DNA of 64,000 bases from contig CAKUON010000003.1 of assembly GCA_934668875.1 (NCBI GenBank), forward strand, positions 62,001 to 126,000. Reading direction: 5' to 3'. A program made the translations under genes and the position numbers. Below are positions 53,440-63,289 of this stretch, one piece after another. Origin of the DNA: an uncultured Collinsella sp. (GTDB taxonomy: Bacteria; Actinomycetota; Coriobacteriia; Coriobacteriales; Coriobacteriaceae). The notes beneath the pieces were generated by a model. It was not told the DNA's origin. It worked only from the letters and a program-made list of their open reading frames with translations, and made no database searches. Within the stretch, counting starts at the first letter, position 1; every line of letters starts with the position of its first letter.

Positions 53440-55416
53440 TTGAATAATCCTGCAATTAAGAAAAGCGAGTACGCGCTTGCCATCTTTGGGCTGGGACTTC
53501 TTTTGTTAGCTGTCGCGACATCGTTGCACTATAAGAATTTAAATCTTTTCATTCTTGAACTCTTTTGCGATGTCGTTGCTGTTGCGTGCTTATATTTGCA
53601 ACCGAAATCACAGTCGAGCGGTGGCGCTATTCGTCAGATAACCGTCCTCGTCGCGTCCAGCATCCTCAGCAGCTTTCTGCTAGTTTTCATCATATTAGCT
53701 GGCGCGAAGACGTTTGGCCCCTTCGATCTTGGTGCATGGAATATCGCAGGTCTTGTTATATGCTTTCATTTAGTTTTAGCGTTCCAGGGCATTGAGCTTT
53801 GCTATGGCCTGGTGAAGAGCTTCGTAACCTCGGTTAAGAAAACTGATGCTAAGAAGTGTTTCTTTTTTTTGGCGGTTTTTGTTGGCTTTGCTGTTTTAAT
53901 CGCTTTTATTGGCATTCCGCTCGAAAAGTCAAAGACGGTGTTGTTCGCGTCTGCTTTGCCCATTACGGTTTTGATCGGGTTGATTGCTATTAATGGGGGC
54001 ATTTCTTATCTGAAGCCCGAACTGTTCGCTTTCGCATGCATTGTCTCAATTGGTCTATCCGTAATTATTTGCTTCCCTGTTACAAATTTTCTGACATGGG
54101 ATGATGAGGTCCACTATGGAAATGCAAACAGTTTTTCCTACCTCACAAATGCTGAAATAACAAATTCTGACCGAATGATAGTCGAGCAGTTTTATATGGG
54201 GGATGGCTTTAGTTTGGATGCATCTTTGGGTAAGTATCCAATAGATGAAACAAGAGAGTTTAACCGTGGCTCTGTTGAACAATTAGTCAGAGAGACTGAT
54301 AAAAATGATATAGCTGAAGGTATCGATCGTTTTAATTCTTTTGATAGTGTGGCTCTTTCTAAAATCGCTTACATTCCTTCATCTATCGGCCTTTGTTTGG
54401 GTCGCTTGCTTCATCTCCCATTTTCTATCAAATTTGCATTGGGAAAAATATTCAATTTACTTGCGTATGCAGTTATCTGTGGAATCGCAATTCGTATAGC
54501 CCCTTGCAGAAAATGTCTTTTCACTTGTATTGCGTTGTTCCCGTCTGCTGTGTTAATGGCAGCCAGTTACTCGTATGATCCCTGTGTGATATCGTTCAGT
54601 TTGCTAGGAACAGCTCTTTTGTTGAAGATGCTTGTTTCTGAAGAGGATATTTCTGCAAAAACGTTCTTCGGATTTCTACTATCTTTTGCAGTCGGATTTG
54701 CAGCTAAAGCGATTTATTTTCCATTATTCGGACTTGCGCTTTTAATTCCTGCAAATAAATATACTTCGAGCAAGCAAAGACGTATCTTGATTGGAACCGC
54801 GATATTCGTTTGCGCCATAATGATTTTATCTTTCTTGGCGCCATACTTCTCTTCTGTCGTAAATAACATTTCTGATGCGCGTGGTGGCACCGAAGTCTCT
54901 ACGGCTGGTCAAACGACGGGAGTGCTTGCAAATCCGGTTGGAACTATAGCTGTAATCTCGAATTTCGTTTTTGGATCGATGCTGACCCCGGCGTTTCTCA
55001 ATTCAATATCAACGAATATGGCCTATCTTGGGGACGTCTCCAATCTGTTCCCATGGCTTTCATATCTCCCCATCATGTTGTTTGAAGCTATTTGCATTAT
55101 TGATAATGAAAAAGTTACTAAAATTAAGCTTAGCCGTTGCGGAATTGTTTGGTCTCTATTCTTGGTTCTTGCTACTTGCTACCTAGTTGCTTTGGCTCTA
55201 TACATCGCTTTTACAGGAGTCGGAAGCCAGACAGTTGCGGGTGTTCAGGCGCGATATCTCATACCTTTGATAATACCTTTTGCCTGTCTATTGCTCAGGT
55301 TCCCTATTTACTGCGATGAGGAGGTGAAGGCTAAATTTACAGCCTTTATGCTCGGGGCTCCATTTGCGCTGCTGTATTTTGTGATGTTCGAGCTTCTGTA
55401 TATCCGTTTTTTCTAA
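53440..55416 (+). CDS. DUF2142-type polytopic membrane protein
   Basis: This roughly 658-aa protein has about 12-14 membrane segments and a large external loop after the motif FLTWDDEVHYGNANSF, characteristic of DUF2142 proteins found in O-antigen and teichoic-acid loci. Their fold resembles GT-C glycosyltransferases, with an acidic loop motif (DDE) near a first membrane helix, so it may use a polyprenyl-phosphate sugar. I chose TTG at 53440, 9 bases after GGAG; ATG at 53431 overlaps that site. Confidence 0.8.
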   Translation: MNNPAIKKSEYALAIFGLGLLLLAVATSLHYKNLNLFILELFCDVVAVACLYLQPKSQSSGGAIRQITVLVASSILSSFLLVFIILAGAKTFGPFDLGAWNIAGLVICFHLVLAFQGIELCYGLVKSFVTSVKKTDAKKCFFFLAVFVGFAVLIAFIGIPLEKSKTVLFASALPITVLIGLIAINGGISYLKPELFAFACIVSIGLSVIICFPVTNFLTWDDEVHYGNANSFSYLTNAEITNSDRMIVEQFYMGDGFSLDASLGKYPIDETREFNRGSVEQLVRETDKNDIAEGIDRFNSFDSVALSKIAYIPSSIGLCLGRLLHLPFSIKFALGKIFNLLAYAVICGIAIRIAPCRKCLFTCIALFPSAVLMAASYSYDPCVISFSLLGTALLLKMLVSEEDISAKTFFGFLLSFAVGFAAKAIYFPLFGLALLIPANKYTSSKQRRILIGTAIFVCAIMILSFLAPYFSSVVNNISDARGGTEVSTAGQTTGVLANPVGTIAVISNFVFGSMLTPAFLNSISTNMAYLGDVSNLFPWLSYLPIMLFEAICIIDNEKVTKIKLSRCGIVWSLFLVLATCYLVALALYIAFTGVGSQTVAGVQARYLIPLIIPFACLLLRFPIYCDEEVKAKFTAFMLGAPFALLYFVMFELLYIRFF

Positions 55417-55731
55417 ATTAGCGATATAGGTCATGGTTATAGTAGGAGTGGGCAATTAGTTGGATTCGATTGGATCGAATGGGACGGCGTTGAGGGTTCG
55501 CTCAGGACATGCGCCCCGTATTTGAGGCAGAACTGCAAGGGGTCCTTTTCCTGCGGTGATGGATGGGGACTCCATGTGTGCCCTAGTTGAGCAAGCTAAA
55601 TATCTAAGCTTGAGATGTAACTTCCTAATGGTTAGACAGGATACAGTAAACTTAAGTCTGAGTTAAGCTATGCGTTGGACTGTAAGAGTCGCAAATTCTT
55701 TGGGCGTCGCTAAAAGCCAACTGTTTTTGGA
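55417..55731. other. Intergenic region, no gene seen
   Basis: The gap holds a short palindrome, ATTCGAT-TGG-ATCGAAT (55466-55482), and otherwise nothing I can assign. Confidence 0.4.
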
Positions 55732-56478
55732 ATGGATGAATCTCGATTGTCTTTTACTTCAACGACATGTTCAAAAGGACATCTGCGTGTTCTCGTAATA
55801 ATTCCTGCCTATAACGAACAGGAGTGCATTCTCAATACCGTTGCAGCTATAAAAGCTGCGGGTTATGACTATGTCGTAATCAACGACGGCTCACAAGATA
55901 CAACGCTTGAGCTTTGTCGAGAGCATGGTATCAACATATTGGATCTGCCGCAGAACCTTGGCATCGGTGGAGCGGTCCAAGCGGGCCATAAATATGCCCA
56001 GAGATTTGGCTATGATATCGACATTCAGGTTGACGGCGATGGCCAACATGATCCTTCTTATATTCCTGAGCTTGTAAAGCTGATTGAGAGCGGTGCGAGT
56101 TTGGCGATAGGCTCTCGATTTCTGGTTGAGACTGATGGTTTTCAATCAACTTTTATGCGTCGTGTTGGAATCAGGTGGCTTTCATTTTTGCTCGAGTTGC
56201 TTACGGGTAAGGTGGTCACCGATCCCACTTCTGGCTTTAGGGCCTGCAATAAAGATGCTATCGACCTGTTCTGCAAGAGTTATCCTGATGACTACCCGGA
56301 GCCAGAGTCGATTGCTTTGGCTATGAAGCTTGGTCTTCCCGTTATGGAAGCGCCTGTAAAGATGAATGAGCGCCAAGGTGGACGTTCATCTATCGGGGGC
56401 TTCTCTTCCGTCTACTATATGGTCAAGGTTACGTTAGCCATTGTCCTTGTGTGCTGGGTTCATAGGGGAGACAAATAA
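55732..56478 (+). CDS. GT2-family polyprenyl-phosphate glycosyltransferase (DPM1-like)
   Basis: The 248-aa protein has RVLVIIPAYNEQECILNTVAAI, VVINDGSQDTT, NLGIGGAVQAGHKYA, IQVDGDGQHDPSYI and DPTSGFRACN, the set seen in dolichyl/undecaprenyl-phosphate sugar synthases. It would load a sugar on a lipid carrier for use outside the membrane. Its stop overlaps the DUF2304 start (TAATG), a frequent pairing. The DUF2142 protein upstream could be the user of that donor. Confidence 0.88.
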   Translation: MDESRLSFTSTTCSKGHLRVLVIIPAYNEQECILNTVAAIKAAGYDYVVINDGSQDTTLELCREHGINILDLPQNLGIGGAVQAGHKYAQRFGYDIDIQVDGDGQHDPSYIPELVKLIESGASLAIGSRFLVETDGFQSTFMRRVGIRWLSFLLELLTGKVVTDPTSGFRACNKDAIDLFCKSYPDDYPEPESIALAMKLGLPVMEAPVKMNERQGGRSSIGGFSSVYYMVKVTLAIVLVCWVHRGDK

Positions 56479-56831
56479 TGAATCTTATTTTGAGGATTGG
56501 TGCGGCCCTCTTTTTCGGCGGATTCCTCGTCTATGTTTTACGTCTCGTGTCCAACGGAAAGATGCTTCTTAAGTACTCTTTGCTGTGGATTTTGATGTGT
56601 ATGGCGGCCTTGATCTGTGATTTATGTCCTCAGATTATTTATAGTTGCTCAACAGCTATTGGGTTTGTCAACCCGGCCAATTTCCTTTTTTTGGGTGCAA
56701 TCGTGCTGTTGCTTGCAATCTCTCTGTCTCTTAGCGTTGCCGCGAGTCGTCATGTTTTGGCGATCAAAAACCTTACTCATAGGATTGCCCTGCTCGAAAA
56801 AGAGCTTGAGAAAAGGTCTGATCATGAATGA
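56478..56831 (+). CDS. DUF2304 membrane protein
   Basis: This 117-aa protein has three hydrophobic segments and a charged helical tail (LTHRIALLEKELEKRSDHE), fitting DUF2304 proteins that accompany DPM1-like glycosyltransferases. It is translationally coupled to the gene before it. It may anchor or regulate that enzyme, by analogy with the small subunits of other lipid-linked sugar synthases. Confidence 0.85.
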   Translation: MNLILRIGAALFFGGFLVYVLRLVSNGKMLLKYSLLWILMCMAALICDLCPQIIYSCSTAIGFVNPANFLFLGAIVLLLAISLSLSVAASRHVLAIKNLTHRIALLEKELEKRSDHE

Positions 56832-57089
56832 GCTCAATACATGGTTTGATTCAGTTCCTTCGGCTATCCCTCATTAGGGCTCCTAAGTTTGTGCACCATT
56901 GATCGCGCTCGACTGCTGGTTGTGGATTGTCTAACAAATAGACAATCCCTATGTTGAGTGTCTTATCGTTTTATCTGGTGCAACGTATCAAGCGAGTTGT
57001 CTTGCATATTAATTAATTTGGGAACTGCATCTCTGGGTCGACTGCATCTGGATATTCAAAGGTTAATTTGATTTGGCGAGAAGAGAAAA

Positions 57090-58937
57090 ATGATGAAAAA
57101 TCGACATCTGAGTTTAATCAGCGTGGTTTGTCTAACATCTATTTGTTTCATCTCTCTTTTATGGCCCGCAATCGCATTTTCATTAACTGAAGATTACGTG
57201 GCTGAAGGCACTGATGGCTCTTTGGTTCAATCGGGTCAGGAAGCATTTGGGACATCAGGTAGCGATCGTTTGACTTTGGATTCCGATAATTTCAAAGCAT
57301 CTATCGATTCGTCGATATATGAATATACTGGCGATGTGATTACTCCTGATGTCTCTGTTTTGACTGCCAGCGGTTCTGTGCTAGCAAGCGGAATCGATTA
57401 TGAAGTCACGTATTCAGATAATGTTGCCCCTGGCTGCGCCACTATAAGAGTGAATGGGCTAGGGAATTACGCCGGCGTTACCTCTCAACTGTCGTTCCAG
57501 ATCGTTCGTTCCTCTGATAATAACATCGCTCTTCCTGGTTCTTGGGCCTACCAAAACGGTAAATGGTGGTGGAGATATGAGGCTGGTGGTTGGCCGTCAA
57601 ACTGTTTTCTGTCCATTAGAGGGGCGGAGTATTATTTTGATTCCGAAGGTTATGCAGCTACTGGCTGGAAATACTTGAACGATGGCTGGCATTTATTTTC
57701 TAACTCCTGTGCACATTTGAAGGGATGGGCTGCCACCGGTGGGCGCTGGTTCTACCTTGACGAGACATCGGGTTCAATGAAGACCGGCTGGGTTTTAATT
57801 GATGATAGCTGGTACTATTTGGATAGTTCGGGCGCTATGCAGACCGGGTGGTTACTCCTTGGCAATACTTGGTACTGGCTTGAGCCTTCTGGATTAATGG
57901 CTACGGGCTTTAGGCTTGTTAACGGCTCTTTTTATCATTTTTCCGAATCCGGTTCTATGAGCTCCGGTTGGTTTATTAACGATGGGGCATGGTATTGCTC
58001 CAACGCATCGGGAGAGATTCGTACCGGGTGGTTTTACAATGGTTCTAGCTGGTATTTGCTAGACCCCAATAATAATGGCGCCATGCTGGAAGGATTTCAA
58101 ACTGTAAATGGCTCCATTTATTATTTGGATCCGGATAGCGGCGGTGCATTAAAGTGCAACACTTGGGTCTTCTCACAAGATGAAAACGTATATTATGCGT
58201 GCAGCAGTGGTGCGATTGTGCTTTCGGGCGTCAAGGACGGCGCGGGCGGAATTAAGCTCAGGGATCCCGAGGGAAAGCCTGTCGCTGGCTGGTATTGGTC
58301 CTCAGCTGCACAGGTGTGGTTTTACACAGACTCAGATGGGGTTCTGCAGCGCGGTTGGCGATTCATTGACGGTAGGTGGTATCACCTCGACAACGAATCC
58401 GGAGCCATGAATACTGGCTGGTTCCTCGATGATGATGGAACGTGGTACTACCTTATGTCTTCTGGACAAATGGTAAATGGCTGGAACAGAATTGGAGACT
58501 CCGAGTATTTCTTTAATGCCTCAGGTGCTTGGGTGGAGCCTGAGCACTCCGCGCGCGCCTCCTTGCAGTCCCAGATCGTTAATCGTTGCCATAGCGTTCC
58601 TTCTCCTGGGGCGGGACTGTGCTCGGAGTGGGTTAGCCATGTGTTTTACCCCGTGCTGGGGTCATATCCCAACGGCGACGCATGCGACATGTTCTGGAAT
58701 TGGTGTTACAGCCGAGATATATCTCAGCTTAAAGTTGGAATGATCGTTGCGGTCCCTACGCATACTCATACAAGTGCTGGTGCCCGCTGGGGCCATATTG
58801 CTATTTATATCGGAAACGGTATGGTTATGGATAACATCGGTTACATCAGGACAACATCACTTGCTTGGTGGCTGAACTACTACCACACTACCGCTATACC
58901 ACAGTGGGGCTGGGTTTTAAATACGCCTTTGGAATGA
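57090..58937 (+). CDS. Secreted choline-binding-type repeat protein with CHAP-like amidase domain
   Basis: A signal peptide (SVVCLTSICFISLLWPAIAFS) is followed at residues 70-150 by an Ig-like module (YEYTGDVITPDVSVL...GLGNYAGVTSQLSFQIV). About 320 residues of wall-binding repeats come next. The last 120 residues look like a CHAP domain: GAGLCSEWVSHVFYPVLG with the Cys, KVGMIVAVPT and RWGHIAIYIGNGMVMDNIG with the His. It would act as a peptidoglycan amidase or endopeptidase. The Ig-like module is unique among the repeat proteins here. A run of two ATG codons opens the gene; either could be used. Confidence 0.83.
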   Translation: MMKNRHLSLISVVCLTSICFISLLWPAIAFSLTEDYVAEGTDGSLVQSGQEAFGTSGSDRLTLDSDNFKASIDSSIYEYTGDVITPDVSVLTASGSVLASGIDYEVTYSDNVAPGCATIRVNGLGNYAGVTSQLSFQIVRSSDNNIALPGSWAYQNGKWWWRYEAGGWPSNCFLSIRGAEYYFDSEGYAATGWKYLNDGWHLFSNSCAHLKGWAATGGRWFYLDETSGSMKTGWVLIDDSWYYLDSSGAMQTGWLLLGNTWYWLEPSGLMATGFRLVNGSFYHFSESGSMSSGWFINDGAWYCSNASGEIRTGWFYNGSSWYLLDPNNNGAMLEGFQTVNGSIYYLDPDSGGALKCNTWVFSQDENVYYACSSGAIVLSGVKDGAGGIKLRDPEGKPVAGWYWSSAAQVWFYTDSDGVLQRGWRFIDGRWYHLDNESGAMNTGWFLDDDGTWYYLMSSGQMVNGWNRIGDSEYFFNASGAWVEPEHSARASLQSQIVNRCHSVPSPGAGLCSEWVSHVFYPVLGSYPNGDACDMFWNWCYSRDISQLKVGMIVAVPTHTHTSAGARWGHIAIYIGNGMVMDNIGYIRTTSLAWWLNYYHTTAIPQWGWVLNTPLE

Positions 58938-59036
58938 TGCGGATTCTGGCCAGCATGCGGAATCAACGCCTGCTTGTGTGTCGAATCACAAACGCTTCTT
59001 AACTGTATATCATGTATGGAATGCAATTATTCATAG

Positions 59037-59070
59037 TAAGGGAATCGAGGGTTGACCCTCGATTCCCTTA
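59037..59070. terminator. Perfect 16-bp palindrome between convergent genes
   Basis: TAAGGGAATCGAGGGT and ACCCTCGATTCCCTTA pair perfectly around TG. The position between the ends of a plus-strand and a minus-strand gene suggests a bidirectional terminator, although U-runs are weak. Confidence 0.6.
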
Positions 59071-59128
59071 TCTATTAGTCGCATTTTAATAAGGCTAAAA
59101 TTAGAAAGCGCAGAATTAAGCTAACACT

Positions 59129-61600
59129 TTATAAATGATAGTAGCGATTTCCGGGTTCTCCCACGCTGAAATTTGGGTTAATGTACGGATCGCCTTCGAC
59201 ATAGTATTTTGCCCAGCGATAATTCATGTATGCGACTTCTTTGTGGAACCGAATCTGCTTTTCCGTATTGTTTTCAACGCCTCTAGAAATCGACTCGTAG
59301 TGATAGAGCTCGACTTCGGGTGTGTATACGATCAGGTCGTTGATCTCGCGTAGTTTTAAGCAAAAGTCAACATCATTAAATGCAACTTGAAGCTCTTCCG
59401 TGAAACCTCCGACTTTCTCATATTCGCTACGCTTGGTCATTATGCAAGCTGCAGTGACGGCGCTGAAGTCTTGTTGTGCATCGTTGAGTGCAAAGTATCC
59501 CCAGTTATCCCTTGGCATGCTTTGGCAAAGATGCCCTGCCACGCCACCAGTGACGCATAGGCCCGCGTGCTGAATGGTGTTGTCGGGATAGTAGAGTTTT
59601 GCACCAACTGCGCCAACATCCTCACGTGCGCAGATGCCAAGCATGGCCTCAATCCAATTAGGCGTAATTACCTCAGTATCGTTATTCAACAGCAAGAGAT
59701 AGTCGCCCTTGGCGTGAGCAACGCCAAAGTTCATGAGCTTGGAGAAATTGAATTCGTGTTCCCAAGTTACAAGACGAACGATGTCAGGATATTTTGCTTG
59801 CAACTTATCGTAATAATCGAACGTCGCCTTTTCTGTGCTGTTGTTTTCGATTATGACAAGCTCGTAATTGTCGTACGTTGATTTCTCAACAATTGACTTA
59901 ATGCAGTTGTCCAGAATGTCAGCGTGGTCTTTAGTCGGAATGATAATCGACACGAGTGGATGGGAATCTGGCACAGCGTAGGTTACTTTATATGTAAAGG
60001 GACGACGCGCTTGTTCGACCTTCGCATTGAGCCCAAGCCTGTCCAAATGACTCTGGACCGCTTTGATACCTGCGATAGTGGCATACGGCTTGCTATCGGC
60101 ATTTGCTGCGGTGGAGCTCTCGCTTAGGCGCCAGTGATATAGAACCTTTGCAACATGATGAACTTTCCTTGCCTTTTCCACGGCGCGGAGAGTCAGATTA
60201 TGATCCTGTGCTCCATCGAACTCTTTCGTGTTCGGTTCTAGAGTGTCAAGCAGAGACTTACGGATGGTAAGCATATGGCAGATATAGTTATTGTTTCTGA
60301 GCAGATCGATATTGAAATCCGGCTTAAAGAACGGCTGCGCTAGCTTTCCATCGGGCATGAGTTTATCTTCATCACAATATAGAAGATCGACGTCATTGTT
60401 GTTTTCAATGGCCTCGGCATATGAGAACAACAAGTCCGGTTCAAGAATGTCGTCATGGTCAAAGAAGCTAACGAAATCGCCCGAAGCTACGGCAACGCCT
60501 GCGTTTGTGTTTTCGGAAATACCCTTATTTTCGGTAAGATTAATTGACTTAATCCTGTTGTCGTGGGCTGTCTCCTGCTCAACGCGAGCCTTTAGTTCCT
60601 GATTGTCAGGGCTTGCATTAACTAGGAGGAGCTCCCAGTTTGCATAAGACTGGTTTTTTACGGATTCGACCATATCGTTAAAAAACGAAATGGGCGTGTT
60701 GTAAAGAGGGACAATGATGCTGAATTTCGGAGCGCTATTGAAGACGATTTTTCTCTGCTTCTCTAGAGCGCCTATGGTCGCCTTGTGCTCTGTGAACCAT
60801 TCGGGGTATTCAGGGTCAAACTGCGCATGGGTAAAGAGGAAGTTGGTTTCCTCAAGAAGCAAGCCAAATTTATCAGGCGTTAAGCAGTCGAATGCACTGA
60901 ATGATGGGTGATTTTGATCGTCAATTATAAAGTAGTAACGATCAAACGCCTTTGGCATGCGAATCGAGAGCTGTGTTTCAAGTTGTTTTTTCTCGGATGT
61001 AAATCCAACGCTCGTTACATTTGAGCCGAAGTTGACTATACTCAGCTCGACCTCATTGAGGAACCGGTCGAGACAGCGAAGTTTGATTTGCGAGTCGTTG
61101 CGGTATGGTGTTCTAACCGTGCACCTCAGGATATACTCGTTTGAATCTTCGATGCACTGCCAAAAATCAATCGTCGCCATCTCAAACTCTGAAACGTCAT
61201 CGTAATTTCGGAGTTTGCTGCACATATCAGGTTTAATTTTGTAGTTAAGACGCGACTCCCATTTGATGTTCTTGCAATTGAGCGAAAGGGAGTCGCTGCT
61301 CAGGTTACGACCGTCTTTGCCGATTTCGCTAAACTCAACTTTAATGGATCGGGCATCGGGGTCGGGGATTACAAGAACGTATGAGTCCGATTCTTCGTTA
61401 TTGTCCTTGAATTTTAGAAGAGACAAAGGTAAGCGGCGGTCGTCATCCGTTGCCGCTTGAGCTTTTATGCTGGAGCCTTCATGGATGCCTTCTATTTTAA
61501 GTTGCTGGTAGATTTTCCAGTTTCCTCTGCATACTCCGGTTGTTTCGACTCGCATTGTTTGCCTTTCGTTTGTTGGACACTGCTCATTGTACTTATTCAT
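59129..61600 (-). CDS. Large two-domain GT2 glycosyltransferase (paralog of 23433 gene)
   Basis: This 823-aa protein repeats the architecture of the 23433 gene: N-terminal part with ESRLNYKIKPDMC, a first GT-A domain (FSIIVPLYNTPISFFNDMV, SFFDHDDILEPDLL) and a second (PLVSIIIPTKDHADILDNCI, LLLNNDTEVI, FNDVDFCLKLREIN). GC content is far lower than in its paralog, so it is probably an older divergence or a separate acquisition. ATG 61600 follows AGGTAGGAA; ATG 61555 with GAAAGG is also possible. It is divergent from rfbA. Confidence 0.88.
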   Translation of the reverse strand: MNKYNEQCPTNERQTMRVETTGVCRGNWKIYQQLKIEGIHEGSSIKAQAATDDDRRLPLSLLKFKDNNEESDSYVLVIPDPDARSIKVEFSEIGKDGRNLSSDSLSLNCKNIKWESRLNYKIKPDMCSKLRNYDDVSEFEMATIDFWQCIEDSNEYILRCTVRTPYRNDSQIKLRCLDRFLNEVELSIVNFGSNVTSVGFTSEKKQLETQLSIRMPKAFDRYYFIIDDQNHPSFSAFDCLTPDKFGLLLEETNFLFTHAQFDPEYPEWFTEHKATIGALEKQRKIVFNSAPKFSIIVPLYNTPISFFNDMVESVKNQSYANWELLLVNASPDNQELKARVEQETAHDNRIKSINLTENKGISENTNAGVAVASGDFVSFFDHDDILEPDLLFSYAEAIENNNDVDLLYCDEDKLMPDGKLAQPFFKPDFNIDLLRNNNYICHMLTIRKSLLDTLEPNTKEFDGAQDHNLTLRAVEKARKVHHVAKVLYHWRLSESSTAANADSKPYATIAGIKAVQSHLDRLGLNAKVEQARRPFTYKVTYAVPDSHPLVSIIIPTKDHADILDNCIKSIVEKSTYDNYELVIIENNSTEKATFDYYDKLQAKYPDIVRLVTWEHEFNFSKLMNFGVAHAKGDYLLLLNNDTEVITPNWIEAMLGICAREDVGAVGAKLYYPDNTIQHAGLCVTGGVAGHLCQSMPRDNWGYFALNDAQQDFSAVTAACIMTKRSEYEKVGGFTEELQVAFNDVDFCLKLREINDLIVYTPEVELYHYESISRGVENNTEKQIRFHKEVAYMNYRWAKYYVEGDPYINPNFSVGEPGNRYYHL

Positions 61601-61769
61601 TTCCTACCTCGCGATAAATGCAGAAAGAGTTACGTGTTTCTACTGTCCGTTTTAAATAGGATGAGGAAGAAGCCACTGCCAGCGCATATAATTTTAATAA
61701 CTATGTTTATCTAATCATTTTTAGCAATTAGCAGCTTTTGCTCAACGATTGTCAACTGAGAGGAATTCT

Positions 61770-62669
61770 ATGAAAGGCATCATCCTCGCCGGCGGGTCCG
61801 GCACGCGCCTGTACCCGCTCACGCTCGTGACCTCCAAGCAGCTGCTGCCGGTCTACGACAAGCCCATGATCTACTACCCGCTGTCCACCCTCATGCTGGC
61901 GGGCATCCGGGACATCCTGGTCATCTCCACGCCGACCGACCTGCCCAACTTCGAGCGCCTGCTCGGGGACGGCTCGCGCTACGGCGTGAACCTCTCCTAC
62001 GCCGAGCAGCCCTCGCCGGACGGCCTGGCGCAGGCCTTCACCATCGGCGAGGAGTTCATCGCCGGCGAGCCGTGCGCGCTCGTGCTCGGCGACAACATCT
62101 TCTACGGCAACGGCCTCAGCCGCCACCTGAAGAAGGCCGTCGAGAACGCGCAGTCGGGCCGCGCCACGGTCTTCGGCTACCACGTGGACGACCCCGAGCG
62201 CTTCGGCGTCGTGGAGTTCGACCGCGAGGGCCGTGCCGTCTCCATCGAGGAGAAGCCCGCCGAGCCCAAGAGTTCCTACGCCGTGACCGGCCTGTACTTC
62301 TACCCGGGCGACGTGGCCGCCAAGGCGCACGAGGTGAGGCCCTCGGCCCGCGGCGAGCTGGAGATCACCACGCTCAACCAGATGTACCTGGAGGAGGGGA
62401 CGCTGTCTGTCGTCACCCTCGGCCGCGGGTACGCCTGGCTGGACACCGGCACCATGGAGAGCCTGCACGAGGCCGCGGAGTTCGTCCGCGCCGTCGAGCA
62501 CTCCCAGGACCTGCCGGTCTCGGTCCCCGAGGAGATCGCCTGGGAGAACGGCTGGATCACGACCGCCGAGCTGGAGGAGGCCGCGAAGGCCTACGGCAAG
62601 TCGGTCTACGGGCAGCACCTGAAGAAGGTCGCCGCCGGCGAGATCGTCAACAGCCCGCGCGAGTACTAA
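61770..62669 (+). CDS. rfbA: Glucose-1-phosphate thymidylyltransferase
   Basis: This 299-aa enzyme makes dTDP-glucose, the first step to dTDP-L-rhamnose. The start [16 protein letters not shown] is the nucleotide-binding motif. [28 protein letters not shown] and [11 protein letters not shown] are all conserved. The ATG follows AGAGG. Very GC-rich and codon-biased, it contrasts with its AT-rich neighbours on both sides. The next pathway gene, rfbB, is separated from it by a 1.2-kb insertion of unrelated small genes. Confidence 0.95.
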   Translation: MKGIILAGGSGTRLYPLTLVTSKQLLPVYDKPMIYYPLSTLMLAGIRDILVISTPTDLPNFERLLGDGSRYGVNLSYAEQPSPDGLAQAFTIGEEFIAGEPCALVLGDNIFYGNGLSRHLKKAVENAQSGRATVFGYHVDDPERFGVVEFDREGRAVSIEEKPAEPKSSYAVTGLYFYPGDVAAKAHEVRPSARGELEITTLNQMYLEEGTLSVVTLGRGYAWLDTGTMESLHEAAEFVRAVEHSQDLPVSVPEEIAWENGWITTAELEEAAKAYGKSVYGQHLKKVAAGEIVNSPREY

Positions 62670-62693
62670 TTGCCTGGTGAAAGGGGATGAGTG

Positions 62694-62792
62694 ATGACCG
62701 ATATTCTGGAGCGCGATGGCCTCTCCGTCGAGCTGCTCTCATCCCTTTCGTACTGGGGAGGCGAGTTGGCTGATGCGTTATCTGGTTGCTAA
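62694..62792 (+). CDS. Small ORF, 32 codons, unknown
   Basis: ATG 62694 has a good ribosome site (AAAGGGG, 7 bases upstream) and encodes MTDILERDGLSVELLSSLSY..., ending in TAA that overlaps the next start by 20 bases. It may be a leader for the DUF6718 gene or the relic of a longer gene after rfbA. I do not recognise it. Confidence 0.35.
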   Translation: MTDILERDGLSVELLSSLSYWGGELADALSGC

Positions 62793-63003
62793 GTGGTTTT
62801 CTGAGCAAGGTTCGTTGGTAATGGCCGTTAAGCCGGGCCAGGAGCTTGTCGAGATGATGCGAAGGATAGAGGATCGTTTCGGCATCTCTGACCTTCAGCT
62901 CATTAACATCAGTCGTCCTTCCGCATATGGCGAGTATGAACCATTTGAGTTTGTCCATTCTGAGGAACAGCTTGTAAAGCGCCTTGAGCAGCAAGCGAAG
63001 TAA
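62773..63003 (+). CDS. DUF6718-like small protein
   Basis: The 76-aa product begins MRYLVAKWFSEQGSLVMAVK and ends ISRPSAYGEYEPFEFVHSEEQLVKRL. From memory this matches the small DUF6718 family (R-P-x-A-Y-G-E-Y-E-P core); function unknown. GGGGAGG lies about 11 bases before the ATG. It opens an AT-richer interruption of the rhamnose genes. Confidence 0.6.
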   Translation: MRYLVAKWFSEQGSLVMAVKPGQELVEMMRRIEDRFGISDLQLINISRPSAYGEYEPFEFVHSEEQLVKRLEQQAK

Positions 63004-63063
63004 GAAGCTGCGTTAGAATTTCATGATAATCGGGCAATTCGAATATGTGTTCGTATTTTCGGT

Positions 63064-63069
63064 TATAAT
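63064..63069 (+). promoter_or_regulatory. -10 box upstream of small ORF/GNAT pair
   Basis: A perfect TATAAT lies 32 bases before the ATG at 63102. No good -35 box is seen. CGAATATGTGTTCG just upstream (63040-63053) is a short imperfect palindrome that could be an operator. Confidence 0.45.
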
Positions 63070-63101
63070 CTAAGTAGATATTTTTAAGGGAAGGAGGGCA
63101 T

Positions 63102-63287
63102 ATGGCTACTTCAAGTTTAAAAACACCGATTAGGATGCTCTCTCCTCAGGGCGTAAAGGCGTTGTGCGACGCATATGATGAAGGCGTAACCAAGGATTTG
63201 AAGTTCAAGCCATCGCCTTCGGATCCGTCTTTGACGCCAGACATGAAGAAGGCCATCGATTCTTTGTTTAAATCGATGGGCTTCTAG
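63102..63287 (+). CDS. Small protein preceding GNAT acetyltransferase, antitoxin candidate
   Basis: The 61-aa protein (MATSSLKTPIRMLSPQGVKAL...) has a strong GGAAGGAGGG ribosome site. It has no recognisable DNA-binding fold and ends two bases before the GNAT gene. Size, spacing and its own promoter resemble the antitoxin position of a two-gene system. Confidence 0.55.
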   Translation: MATSSLKTPIRMLSPQGVKALCDAYDEGVTKDLKFKPSPSDPSLTPDMKKAIDSLFKSMGF

Positions 63288-63289
63288 AA

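Noticed and set aside
61752..62618. 288-codon minus-strand open frame across rfbA
   Set aside because: Shadow of a clear rfbA; GC-driven absence of stops.
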